The notes: generated from the letters alone by a model not told the origin. A stretch of DNA of 17,653 nucleotides from Firmicutes bacterium UBA3738 (GCA_002372505.1 DFGY01000002.1:1-17653), one strand, 5' to 3'. Positions 5,185-12,672 are shown, counted from the stretch's first letter. Translations and numbers: made by a program.

Positions 5185-7551
5185 CTACAGAAACGAAAAC
5201 AATAAATAAACAGCAAATGCGCATATCCACGCTATGACGCATTGGGCGACTACCACCAGCATGGCCCACTTGCCGCCAAGCTCTCTTCTGATAGAAGCGA
5301 TTGCCGCAACACAAGGAGTGTACAGCAGGCAGAATACCAACATGGCCGCTGCACCGGCAGCGCTGATTGTGGCCATGAGCACCTTGGTACCGCCGAAGAG
5401 CACTGAGAGAATTGACACAACGCTTTCCTTGGCAATGAAGCCAGCAATGAGGGCCGTGGATATTCTCCAGTCGCCGCATCCCATAGGAGTAAACACCGGA
5501 GCAATCCAGCCGGCTATGGACGCCAGCATGCTTTCCCCTTCGTTTGACACCATATTCATGTGGAAGTCAAAGGACTGAAGGAACCACACTACCAGAGTGG
5601 CAAAGAAAATTACCGTAAATGCCCTCTGAAGGAAATCCTTGGCCTTATCCCAGAGAAGTCTGAAGACGTTCTTGAGAGACGGCATGCGGTAATTTGGAAG
5701 CTCCATTACAAATGGTACTGCGCTCCCTTTAAACAGGCTGCTCTTTAAAATGAGGGCAACGATGATTCCCACAACTATTCCCATAAGATAGAGAGCCATC
5801 ATGACAATGCCGCCCTTCCCCGGGAAAAATGCCGCACTGAAAAATGCGTAAATAGGAATCTTAGCCGGACAGCTCATAAATGGCGTCAGAAGAATGGTAA
5901 GCCTTCTGTCCCTTTCGGAAGGAAGAGTCCTGGCCGCCATTACCGCCGGCACCGTACATCCAAAGCCTATTAGCATGGGAACGATGCTCCTGCCGGAAAG
6001 ACCGATTTTCCTCAGCAGCTTGTCCATTACAAAGGCAATTCTCGCCATGTAACCTGTGTCCTCAAGGAGTGACAGGAAGAAAAACAATGTTACTATTATG
6101 GGCAGGAAGCTCACCACAGCTCCCACGCCGTCAAAGATTCCTTCCACCACAAGAGTTTTTACAACTTCGTTGACGTCCCACTGGGTAAAGGCGCTTTCCG
6201 TAGCCACCTTAAGTGCCTCCACTCCACTTTCGCAGAGACCCTGGAGCCAGGCGCCGATAACGTTGAATGTAAGAAAGAATACGGCTCCCATAATGAGTAT
6301 GAACATGGGAATGGCCGTGTACTTTCCCGTAAGAATCCTATCCAGCCTGCTGCTGCGAAGCTGGCCCTTGCTTTCCTTGGGTTTTATGACCGTTGCGTCT
6401 ACCAGTTTCTGTATGAATGAAAACCTCATATCCGCAACGGCAGCCGCTCTGTCCAGGCCGCTTTCGTCTTCCATCTGCTTTATTATATGCTCAAGCATTT
6501 CCTGCTCGTTTTCATCCAGACCCAGAGCTCTCAGCACCATCTCATCGTCTTCCATAAGCTTGGTGGCTGCAAATCTGAGGGGAAGTCCTGCCTTTTCCGC
6601 GTGGTCTTCCACTAAATGCATTATTCCGTGAATGCATCTGTGGATGGCTCCTCCTCTGGCCTCGGGACTGCAGAAATCCTGGCGTCCGGGACGCTCCTGA
6701 TATTTTGCCACATGCAGGGCGTGGGAAACCAGTTCATCAACACCTTCACCCTTGGCGGCGGAAATAGGCACAACGGGAATTCCAAGCAGCTCCTCCATTT
6801 CATTTATGCGAATGGAGCCGCCGCTTTTGTGAACCTCATCCATCATGTTAAGGGCAAGAACCATTGGAACATCCAGCTCCATGAGCTGCATGGTCAAATA
6901 CAGATTTCGCTCGATGTTTGTGGCATCAACTATATTTATTATCCCCTTTGGCTTTTCATCCAGAATATACTGTCTGGAAACTATTTCTTCGTTTGTATAG
7001 GGGGACATGGAGTAGATGCCCGGAAGATCGGTTATCTCCGTTTCTTTGTTCCCTTTAATGCGGCCGCTCTTTCTGTCTACGGTGACACCGGGGAAATTTC
7101 CCACGTGCTGGTTGGCACCGGTGAGCTCGTTAAAAAGCGTCGTCTTACCGCTGTTCTGATTCCCTGCCAGGGCGAAAGTTAAAACTGTTCCTTCCGGAAG
7201 AGGATGCTCGTCCGCCTTTACGTGATACTTACCACCTTCACCAAAACCGGGATGAAGAGCTTCTTTAGATCGCTCTACTAAGGTAGCCGATTCCTTTTTA
7301 TCTATCTCTTCCCTTATTTCCTGTGTCTGTATGGATTCAATTCCGATTTTAGCCGCGTCTGCCAGGCGAAGCGTCAACTCGTATCCGTGAATCCTAAACT
7401 GAGCCGGGTCTCCCATAGGCGCGTATTTCACAAGGGTAATCTCCGCTCCCGGAATTACTCCCATATCAAGAAAATGCTGACGAAGAGCGCCTTCTCCGCC
7501 AACACTGGTTATAATCGCTGATTCTCCAATTAATAGATCGCTTAGAGTCAT
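5185..7551 (-). CDS. feoB: Fused FeoA-FeoB ferrous iron transporter
   Basis: This 788-residue inner-membrane protein imports Fe2+. Residues 1-75 are a FeoA (SH3-like) domain (LRQHFLDMGVIPGAEITL, then GDPAQFRIHGYELTLRLADA), normally a separate protein. After a roughly 45-residue linker comes the G-protein domain: G1 GNQNSGKTT (130-138), G2 Thr in GVTVD (155-159), G3 DLPG (175-178), G4 NMMD (235-238) and G5 near SAAKG (264-268). A helical GDI-like region follows. From about residue 415 to the end lies the membrane part with two Gate regions, including PMLIGFGCTVPAVMA and a late GDWRISTALIAGFIAKESVVS segment. GGAAGG lies 9 nt before the ATG. A good promoter precedes it. The rubredoxin-hydrolase pair follows 130 bp later without an evident terminator, so it may be partly co-transcribed. 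Iron supply fits the iron-rich redox proteins nearby. Confidence 0.96.
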   Translation of the reverse strand: MTLSDLLIGESAIITSVGGEGALRQHFLDMGVIPGAEITLVKYAPMGDPAQFRIHGYELTLRLADAAKIGIESIQTQEIREEIDKKESATLVERSKEALHPGFGEGGKYHVKADEHPLPEGTVLTFALAGNQNSGKTTLFNELTGANQHVGNFPGVTVDRKSGRIKGNKETEITDLPGIYSMSPYTNEEIVSRQYILDEKPKGIINIVDATNIERNLYLTMQLMELDVPMVLALNMMDEVHKSGGSIRINEMEELLGIPVVPISAAKGEGVDELVSHALHVAKYQERPGRQDFCSPEARGGAIHRCIHGIMHLVEDHAEKAGLPLRFAATKLMEDDEMVLRALGLDENEQEMLEHIIKQMEDESGLDRAAAVADMRFSFIQKLVDATVIKPKESKGQLRSSRLDRILTGKYTAIPMFILIMGAVFFLTFNVIGAWLQGLCESGVEALKVATESAFTQWDVNEVVKTLVVEGIFDGVGAVVSFLPIIVTLFFFLSLLEDTGYMARIAFVMDKLLRKIGLSGRSIVPMLIGFGCTVPAVMAARTLPSERDRRLTILLTPFMSCPAKIPIYAFFSAAFFPGKGGIVMMALYLMGIVVGIIVALILKSSLFKGSAVPFVMELPNYRMPSLKNVFRLLWDKAKDFLQRAFTVIFFATLVVWFLQSFDFHMNMVSNEGESMLASIAGWIAPVFTPMGCGDWRISTALIAGFIAKESVVSILSVLFGGTKVLMATISAAGAAAMLVFCLLYTPCVAAIASIRRELGGKWAMLVVVAQCVIAWICAFAVYLLFSFL

Positions 7552-7566
7552 TACTTTATCCTTCCC

Positions 7567-7580
7567 AACATTTTAATGTT
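7567..7580. promoter_or_regulatory. Short inverted repeat in feoAB leader
   Basis: AACATT-TT-AATGTT lies between the predicted -10 and the ribosome site of feoB. It could be a metalloregulator site, but it matches neither the Fur nor the DtxR consensus well, so no regulator is assigned. Confidence 0.25.
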
Positions 7581-7587
7581 CGCAATT

Positions 7588-7616
7588 AGGATAAACTAAC
7601 GACCGCCCTTTGTCAA
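7588..7616 (-). promoter_or_regulatory. Predicted sigma-A promoter of feoAB
   Basis: On the minus strand, TTGACA (complement 7611-7616) is followed after 17 bp by TATCCT (complement 7588-7593). The transcript would start about 30 nt before the feoB start codon. Confidence 0.6.
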
Positions 7617-7640
7617 CAAAATCGCGTCTATTTGGAGCCT

Positions 7641-8582
7641 TTAATTACCTGTCAGATATTTATAAACCATCTCGGACACCTTACTTATTTCAGGCACTCC
7701 CATCATTTCATGATTTACATCCTCAGCCATGACTACGAGAATGTAATCGCATTTATCTGTGAAAACTATCGCTCCATCGTTTTCCACATAATCAATCTCA
7801 CCTGTTTTGTTGGCGACGGTTACGCCTTCGGGAAGTCCTGCCGGAATCTTAGCTCTGTGATCCTGGTTCTTCATGTATTTAAGCAATTCTTCCGAGTCTT
7901 TTTTGGACACGTACTCTCCTTTGTATATGAGTTCCAGGACTTTTCCCACATCACCGACAGAAGTCAGGTTACCTATTCCACCGCCTCCGGCCGTCGTGTC
8001 TCTATTTGTATATTTGTACCCCTTTTCGTAAATATAATCCGCGACCATGTAGGATCCAACCGTTCCGTAAGCATTTCCAAGTTCATCTTCAAGGGCCTCC
8101 CAAGAATCGTTGCTGCTCTCGCTTATCATCATTTCAAGATTGTAATCCGATTCGTAGTTCTTCTTAACTTCACCTTTCTTTACTCCGGAAAGGTATGCGC
8201 CTGCCACAAAGAGCTTTATCAGGCTTGCTGCCCTTGAGGAGCGTTCATTAATTGAAAAACTCTTATCGTTATTCAAAACCTTAACATATACCGACCAGTT
8301 TCCTTCCTTGCCTTTAAGCTCTTTTCTAAGCTTACTTTCCAAGGGCTTTAGCTCCGGAATCTGATATATGGGCTCTAGGTTTTTAACGGCCTTATCCTCC
8401 TCTTCATCTTCTGCATACAATTTTATTTCGCCGGCCTTTTCTATTACTTCCGTGTCGAAGTTAAAACTTTTATCTTCCCTGCCTTGGTATATTGCCAGAT
8501 AAGAAAAAAACAGCAACTCAAACAACATTGCTATTGCCAGAGTTACTGCTATTATACTTTTAGATTTACCATTATCCTTCAC
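7641..8582 (-). CDS. Membrane-anchored class-A beta-lactamase-fold serine hydrolase
   Basis: This is a 313-residue protein with a basic N terminus, one membrane segment (about 10-31, IIAVTLAIAMLFELLFFSYL) and a charged linker. The extracytoplasmic domain has the class-A beta-lactamase / low-molecular-mass PBP layout: nucleophile Ser120 with Lys123 (SLIK), a S-x-N-like SSN at 156-158 and KTG at 259-261. The omega-loop Glu motif (ExxLN) that true class-A enzymes use for deacylation is not visible; NRDTTAGGGGIGNLTS occupies that stretch. It is therefore more likely a peptidoglycan peptidase or a non-hydrolysing sensor than a resistance enzyme. The GTG at 8582 is chosen because GGAG lies 7 nt upstream. 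The longer frame from a GTG at 8612 would start at the predicted transcription start with no ribosome site. The gene is monocistronic or the head of a short unit before feoAB. Confidence 0.8.
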   Translation of the reverse strand: MKDNGKSKSIIAVTLAIAMLFELLFFSYLAIYQGREDKSFNFDTEVIEKAGEIKLYAEDEEEDKAVKNLEPIYQIPELKPLESKLRKELKGKEGNWSVYVKVLNNDKSFSINERSSRAASLIKLFVAGAYLSGVKKGEVKKNYESDYNLEMMISESSNDSWEALEDELGNAYGTVGSYMVADYIYEKGYKYTNRDTTAGGGGIGNLTSVGDVGKVLELIYKGEYVSKKDSEELLKYMKNQDHRAKIPAGLPEGVTVANKTGEIDYVENDGAIVFTDKCDYILVVMAEDVNHEMMGVPEISKVSEMVYKYLTGN

Positions 8583-8617
8583 TTTACCGCTCCGAACAAA
8601 ATTATCAACCACCGAAA

Positions 8618-8646
8618 ATTGTATACTTTATGAAGCGCCTTATCAA
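8618..8646 (-). promoter_or_regulatory. Predicted promoter of the beta-lactamase-fold gene
   Basis: On the minus strand, TTGATA (complement 8641-8646) is followed after 17 bp by TACAAT (complement 8618-8623). Transcription would begin near 8611, which rules out the in-frame GTG at 8612 and supports the start at 8582. Confidence 0.65.
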
Positions 8647-8668
8647 GTGTTAGATTAATAATTCACCT

Positions 8669-9976
8669 TTATATCATCAAACCGATTTTCTTTGCGTGGA
8701 ATGTGAGCTCATCACGGTAATCGGGATGGGCTATGGAAATGAGTGCCTTGGCTCTTTCCGCCGCAGTCCTGTATTTTAATTTTGCAAGGCCATACTCTGT
8801 AACAATCATATCTACGTCATTCATGGGCGTGGAAACGTGAGCTCCTTCTGTCAGCATTGGCTTGATGGTTGAAATGGTGCCTCCCTTGGCTGTGGAATGA
8901 ACGCATATAAAGCTCTGTCCGCCTTTGGACATTCCTGCGCCTTTTACGAAATCGTGCTGACCGCCGGTACCTGAATACTGCACGGGACCCATGGATTCCG
9001 CGCAGACCTGGCCTGCCAGATCCACTTCCAGGCATGAGTTTATTGATACCACGTTATCGTTTTGCGCAATTACATAAGGGTTATTTACGTAGTCTACCCG
9101 CATGCCTGCCACCATAGGATTGTCGTTCAGGTAATCATATACTTCCTGGGTGCCGCCGCAGAATGTAAACACGGTCTTGCCTTTATCGATGTTCTTCATG
9201 CTGTTGTCTACAGCTCCCGATTCAATGAGACCGTACATGGCTGTGCCGAACATCTCCGTGTGTATTCCAAGATGCTTTTTATCTTGGAGCATGGGAGCAA
9301 CGGCATCGGGAACCTTGCCTACACCAAACTGCATGCAGGCGCCGTCAGGTACTCTTTCAGCAACATAGCCTGCAATTTTTATATCGTCCTCGCTTGGCTC
9401 TGAAAGAGGTACCGTAGGAATGGATCTGTCCGTTTCGCAGAAAGCCGTAACTTCTGAAATATGGATGAATGCATCACCGTGAATCCTCGGGACATTGGGG
9501 CTCACTTCCAGCAGGAATACTTCAGACACTTCCGCCAGGGTCCGGCCCTCGAGGCAGTTTGTCGAGAATGAAAAATAACCGTTTTCATCCATAGGCGACA
9601 CAAGAGCCGTTGCAATTCTCGGTCTTACTTCACGCCAAATATCAGGATGCTGGGACAGGTGGCAAGGAAAGTAGTCTGCCTTGCCGGTCTTAACCATTTG
9701 TCTTACATCCTGGTTACCGTGAAAAATACTTACGGGAGTAACGTGTCCTTCCAGATCCGAGTCCGAGTACCTTCCGCCCATGGGGATCATCCAGGTCTTC
9801 ATGAATTTAATATCCCTGAGGTCTTCCTCCACTGCGCGTTCGCATATCTCATTTATCACCGTTACCGCTTCACCGAGAGCAGCTATACTGGCTACCCAGT
9901 CTCCCGATTTTACGTACTTCGCCATTTCCTTGGGAGTGCTTTTCTTATCCTCATACATCTGTCTATACTCCTGCAT
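8669..9976 (-). CDS. Acetyl-CoA hydrolase/transferase family CoA transferase (butyrate/4-hydroxybutyrate type)
   Basis: This 435-residue cytoplasmic enzyme moves CoA between a short-chain acyl-CoA and a carboxylate such as acetate. The likely catalytic Glu241 lies in GIHTEMFGTAMYGL. The CoA-binding loop QFGVGKVPDAVA is at 216-227 and SGTGGQHDFVKGA at 335-347, all typical of the 4-hydroxybutyrate / butyryl-CoA:acetate transferase family. Length is normal. The ATG at 9976 is chosen because GGAGGTG (complement 9985-9991) lies 8 nt upstream. The 17-residue extension to 10027 has no ribosome site and would overlap the predicted promoter. With the aminotransferase, thioesterase and acyl-CoA dehydrogenase in the window, it suggests acyl-CoA fermentation with acetate exchange. 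The exact substrate cannot be read from sequence. Confidence 0.93.
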   Translation of the reverse strand: MQEYRQMYEDKKSTPKEMAKYVKSGDWVASIAALGEAVTVINEICERAVEEDLRDIKFMKTWMIPMGGRYSDSDLEGHVTPVSIFHGNQDVRQMVKTGKADYFPCHLSQHPDIWREVRPRIATALVSPMDENGYFSFSTNCLEGRTLAEVSEVFLLEVSPNVPRIHGDAFIHISEVTAFCETDRSIPTVPLSEPSEDDIKIAGYVAERVPDGACMQFGVGKVPDAVAPMLQDKKHLGIHTEMFGTAMYGLIESGAVDNSMKNIDKGKTVFTFCGGTQEVYDYLNDNPMVAGMRVDYVNNPYVIAQNDNVVSINSCLEVDLAGQVCAESMGPVQYSGTGGQHDFVKGAGMSKGGQSFICVHSTAKGGTISTIKPMLTEGAHVSTPMNDVDMIVTEYGLAKLKYRTAAERAKALISIAHPDYRDELTFHAKKIGLMI

Positions 9977-10017
9977 AATATTTGCACCTCCGTTATTATT
10001 CACTTCCACATAGTAGA

Positions 10018-10046
10018 ATCCTAACATCAGGCAATGCAGACTTCAA
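10018..10046 (-). promoter_or_regulatory. Predicted promoter of the CoA transferase gene
   Basis: On the minus strand, TTGAAG (complement 10041-10046) is followed after 17 bp by TAGGAT (complement 10018-10023). The match is moderate. A hairpin with 6-bp arms (ATTGTA 10054-10059 / TACAAT 10065-10070) lies between it and the end of the toxin gene but has no T-run. Confidence 0.45.
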
Positions 10047-10079
10047 CCGTTTAATTGTATGGATTACAATACAGAAGAG

Positions 10080-10493
10080 TTATGATATGGCGTCAAGAAG
10101 CTCCAAAGGACTTACAACTCTAACACTGGATTTTTCATGGTCACGAGTATTTCTGGTAACGATGTAATCGATATTTGAGCACCTTGAACTTTCAATCATT
10201 ACTGCATCTTCATAGTCTTTTACGTGGGAAACTAAAGCATTAATACAATCTTCTGATGTTGTATCCAGAATAGAAATCAGTTTAATAAGATTATTTAGTA
10301 TTTCTTTTGAACGTTCATGCTTATGAGTGCACCTTTGAATTATATAATATATATCTGTTACAGAACTAGCAGTAATAAATCCATGTATTTCATCGTTCGC
10401 TATAGCAATAAAAACGTTAAGTGCATCATCAAAAAAAGGTTCTCTACCTTGAAGATAATCCAGCACCACGCATGTATCAAGCATCACTTTCAT
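10080..10493 (-). CDS. PIN-domain ribonuclease toxin (VapC-like)
   Basis: This 137-residue protein has the PIN nuclease pattern: Asp6 in the first strand (MKVMLDTCVVLDYL), an acidic Asp47 (SSVTDIYYI), Asp93/Asp96 in KDYEDAVMIESS and the late TRNTRDH (about 113-119). These acidic residues bind Mg2+/Mn2+ in this RNase family. The ATG overlaps the antitoxin stop codon (ATGA), the classical coupling of a toxin to its antitoxin. PIN toxins cleave tRNA or rRNA. The target here cannot be told. The DNA of this pair is visibly richer in A+T than its metabolic neighbours, which suggests later acquisition. It sits between the thioesterase and CoA transferase genes, possibly splitting an older gene cluster. 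Confidence 0.88.
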   Translation of the reverse strand: MKVMLDTCVVLDYLQGREPFFDDALNVFIAIANDEIHGFITASSVTDIYYIIQRCTHKHERSKEILNNLIKLISILDTTSEDCINALVSHVKDYEDAVMIESSRCSNIDYIVTRNTRDHEKSSVRVVSPLELLDAIS

Positions 10494-10705
10494 TTCAAAG
10501 ATAACCTTTCAGCCCTTGCCTCTTCCAGAGTAATATCAGCAGAGATAACACCTGCAAGAGAATTAACGAGTGCTTTTCTATCGTCATACGGATCTGTTAA
10601 TTTGGCAACTACTTTACCGTTGCGCGTAATAAAAATGTCTTCTTCTTTCGCCAACATAAGATACTTGCTCAGGTTTTCTTTTAATTCTGTTGCAGTAATC
10701 GACAT
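10490..10705 (-). CDS. Phd/YefM-family antitoxin
   Basis: This 71-residue protein starts MSITATELKENLSKYL and continues EEDIFITRNGKVVAKLT, the Phd/YefM N-terminal DNA-binding domain. The C-terminal half (DDRKALVNSLAGVISADITLEEARAERLSLK) is acidic and helical, as expected for the part that wraps the toxin. The ATG at 10705 is chosen because GGAGGG lies just upstream. An in-frame ATG at 10720 overlaps that ribosome site. The stop overlaps the toxin start by 4 nt. It probably represses its own promoter through the repeated sites at 10723-10774. The combination of Phd-type antitoxin with PIN toxin is common. Confidence 0.88.
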   Translation of the reverse strand: MSITATELKENLSKYLMLAKEEDIFITRNGKVVAKLTDPYDDRKALVNSLAGVISADITLEEARAERLSLK

Positions 10706-10722
10706 TCTTTCGCCCTCCATTT

Positions 10723-10774
10723 CGTACTATTATTATAATAATTTTGTACGATTAAGTCAATCGATTTGTACGAT
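10723..10774 (-). promoter_or_regulatory. Promoter and operator repeats of the toxin-antitoxin pair
   Basis: On the minus strand, TTGACT (complement 10755-10760) and TATAAT (complement 10732-10737) are 17 bp apart, a strong promoter. TTTGTACGAT occurs identically at 10743-10752 and 10765-10774, 22 bp apart, so the copies bracket the -35. CGTAC recurs near the -10 (10723-10727). This is the expected pattern for cooperative autorepression by the antitoxin-toxin complex. Confidence 0.7.
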
Positions 10775-10801
10775 ATCACGCGCAAATTAAACAAACGATT
10801 A

Positions 10802-11215
10802 CTAACTGTTCTCTGCCGTTCTTTCCAGCAGGGCATATAATTCCGGATTAACCTTCTTTATATTTACAATCTTCCCCGATGCATCAATAAAGCAGTGCTT
10901 TGTCCTGCCGGTGCAACACACAGTGCCATCCGCCACTTTCACCATCTCATAGGCAAGGACAAACTTCACTCCCTTTATCTCCTGAACTCTAACCTCTATG
11001 TCCACCTCGTCGGGAAAAGTAGTAGAATGCTTGTATTCACATTCCACGGACAGAACCGGTGACATTATTCCACTTTCCTCAACTTTGTCGTAGCCAAAAC
11101 CAATACGAGCCAGATAGTCAACCCTGGCTTCCTCCATCCACTTAATATAATTTGCATGATGGGTAAATCCCATTTTGTCCGTTTCGTAGTATTGTACTTT
11201 ATGTCTGTATGCCAT
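10802..11215 (-). CDS. Hotdog-fold acyl-CoA thioesterase (YbgC/4HBT family)
   Basis: This 137-residue cytoplasmic enzyme hydrolyses an acyl-CoA thioester. The N-terminal YYETDKMGFTHHANYIKWMEEARVDYL is the 4-hydroxybenzoyl-CoA thioesterase/YbgC signature with the probable catalytic Asp13. The rest (SVECEYKHSTTFPDEVDIEV, ALAYEM-like strand, GRTKHCFID) follows the single hotdog fold, and the length is normal. GAGG (complement 11223-11226) lies 7 nt before the ATG. The gene lies 65 bp after the class-III aminotransferase, but a terminator with a T-run ends only 4 nt before its ribosome site. Its expression therefore depends on read-through or on a promoter inside that hairpin region. It may release CoA from a product of the nearby acyl-CoA pathway. 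Confidence 0.9.
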   Translation of the reverse strand: MAYRHKVQYYETDKMGFTHHANYIKWMEEARVDYLARIGFGYDKVEESGIMSPVLSVECEYKHSTTFPDEVDIEVRVQEIKGVKFVLAYEMVKVADGTVCCTGRTKHCFIDASGKIVNIKKVNPELYALLERTAENS

Positions 11216-11230
11216 ATTATTGCCTCACAT

Positions 11231-11265
11231 AAAAAGTCTGCTGCAGCCAGATAACCGCAGCAGAC
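11231..11265 (-). terminator. Intrinsic terminator between class-III aminotransferase and thioesterase
   Basis: On the minus strand, GTCTGCTGC and GCAGCAGAC (9-bp perfect stem, complement 11257-11265 and 11236-11244) are followed directly by TTTTT (complement 11231-11235). The T-run ends 4 nt from the thioesterase ribosome site, so the hairpin could work as an attenuator. Confidence 0.85.
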
Positions 11266-11280
11266 CATATTACCTGTCAA

Positions 11281-12624
11281 TTACCAACCGGCTCTGAACT
11301 GGAATACATCGTCGCTAATGTCTCCGGCCAGTAAATCTTCGATTGATTCGCTGATTATTTCAAATCCTCTAGTCAGCTCTTCCGGCTTAATTACCAGAGG
11401 TGGCTGTATTCTGAGGATTGTACCGCAGAGAGAAATAACAATCAGGCCTCTCTGATATGCTCTGTAGAGAACCTTGTATGTTACATCCTCCGCAGACTCA
11501 CCATTGACGCCCTTAAGTCCGATGCCCATGGACATGCCCAGATTTCTGTGGAAGTCAACAACGTCAGGATGCTTGTCCTTCAGTTCCTCTGCCAGTTTAA
11601 CAAGCAGCTCCGTGTTGCTCTTAAGCAGACTCTGGAATTCTTCTGTTTCGTAGAAGTCAAAGGCTGCTACGCCTGCTGCTGCTCCAAGAGAGTTGCCGCC
11701 CAGGGTAAAGAGATGAGCCGGTGCCGGCAGACAATCCATTATTTCCGCCCTGGCCATAAAGGCACCTACCGGAGTTCCTGCGCCGATGGATTTGCCCATG
11801 ATGATTCCATCGGGAATGATACCTTCATAGTGTTCAATGGAGAAGAATTTGCCTGTTCTCCAGAATCCCTGTTGTACCTCTTCGGAAATGAAGAGTATGC
11901 CGTTTTCCTTGCACCAGTCGTAGAGTTTCTTCATGAATATAGGATGAGCCGGAAGGATACCGCCGTCTCCCTGTACAGGCTCTATTACAACTGCCGCAAC
12001 TTCCTTGGCCGGCATGTACATAGCAGCAGCCTGCTCTATATCCTTCATGCAGTTTTCTTCTACATAGGCATCATCTTCGTCCGTTCCGAAGAATGGGAAT
12101 ACATAGATTTCCGGAAGGAATGGTCCCATGCCGTTTCTCATTCTGTCAGTAACTGTCGTCATGGAAGAAGCGCCGTAGGTGTTGCCGTGATAACCATTCT
12201 TAAATACTATTATCTTCTGTCTTCCGGTGAAAGCTCTTGAAAATTTTACTGCAGCATCGTTAGCGTCGGAACCGCAGTTACCAAATGCAATTTTTATGTC
12301 TCCGCCTCCCGGAAATACAGATGTAAGTCTCTTTGCATACTCTGCGGTGATCCTGCTGTATGTATAAGGGAATGCGAACTGAGGAACCTTGTGAATCTGC
12401 TCTTCCATAGCTTTTACAACTACAGGGTTGCAGCTACCCATGTTAAGGGAAGATGCACTGGCAAGAAAGTCTATGAATTCATTTCCATCTTCATCCGTAA
12501 TGATTGCACCCTCTGCCTTTGCTATTGCAAGGGGATAGTAGGAAAGATGGGAAGTAGGAGCAAGATATTTCTTATCCATTTCATATACTTCCATACATTT
12601 AGGTGTGTCTTTCACTGTGATCAT
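11281..12624 (-). CDS. Class-III PLP aminotransferase (4-aminobutyrate aminotransferase-like)
   Basis: This 447-residue fold-type I PLP enzyme carries NCGSDANDAAVKFSRAFTG (116-134), GYHGNTYGA (144-152), EPVQGDGG (215-222), EEVQQGFWRTGK (248-259) and the PLP-binding Lys278 in MGKSIGAGTP. These identify the GABA/ornithine/5-aminovalerate group. The residue that normally hydrogen-bonds PLP N1 is Asp (DEVQ), but here it is Glu248. It could be an omega-amino acid transaminase or an amino acid racemase of the same fold, and I do not assign a substrate. AGGAG is 6-7 nt before the ATG. It heads its transcript and is closed by a terminator. Together with the thioesterase, CoA transferase and acyl-CoA dehydrogenase it suggests amino-acid fermentation through acyl-CoA. 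Confidence 0.92.
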   Translation of the reverse strand: MITVKDTPKCMEVYEMDKKYLAPTSHLSYYPLAIAKAEGAIITDEDGNEFIDFLASASSLNMGSCNPVVVKAMEEQIHKVPQFAFPYTYSRITAEYAKRLTSVFPGGGDIKIAFGNCGSDANDAAVKFSRAFTGRQKIIVFKNGYHGNTYGASSMTTVTDRMRNGMGPFLPEIYVFPFFGTDEDDAYVEENCMKDIEQAAAMYMPAKEVAAVVIEPVQGDGGILPAHPIFMKKLYDWCKENGILFISEEVQQGFWRTGKFFSIEHYEGIIPDGIIMGKSIGAGTPVGAFMARAEIMDCLPAPAHLFTLGGNSLGAAAGVAAFDFYETEEFQSLLKSNTELLVKLAEELKDKHPDVVDFHRNLGMSMGIGLKGVNGESAEDVTYKVLYRAYQRGLIVISLCGTILRIQPPLVIKPEELTRGFEIISESIEDLLAGDISDDVFQFRAGW

Positions 12625-12640
12625 TTCTTTCTCCTTTCAC

Positions 12641-12663
12641 CGATAAGATTGGTCGCTTTATCG
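12641..12663. promoter_or_regulatory. Inverted repeat in the aminotransferase leader
   Basis: CGATAA (12641-12646) and TTATCG (12658-12663) are inverted arms with an 11-bp spacer, located between the predicted -10 and the ribosome site of the class-III aminotransferase. It could be an operator or a leader hairpin. Confidence 0.3.
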
Positions 12664-12672
12664 TACTAACAC

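Noticed and set aside
6056..7182. Long plus-strand frames opposite feoB
   Set aside because: They are antisense to a complete FeoA-FeoB with all G motifs; the Ser/Thr-rich composition is typical of shadow frames.
11548..12240. 230-codon plus-strand frame opposite the class-III aminotransferase
   Set aside because: It lies antisense to a fully conserved PLP enzyme and has no recognisable domain or ribosome site.
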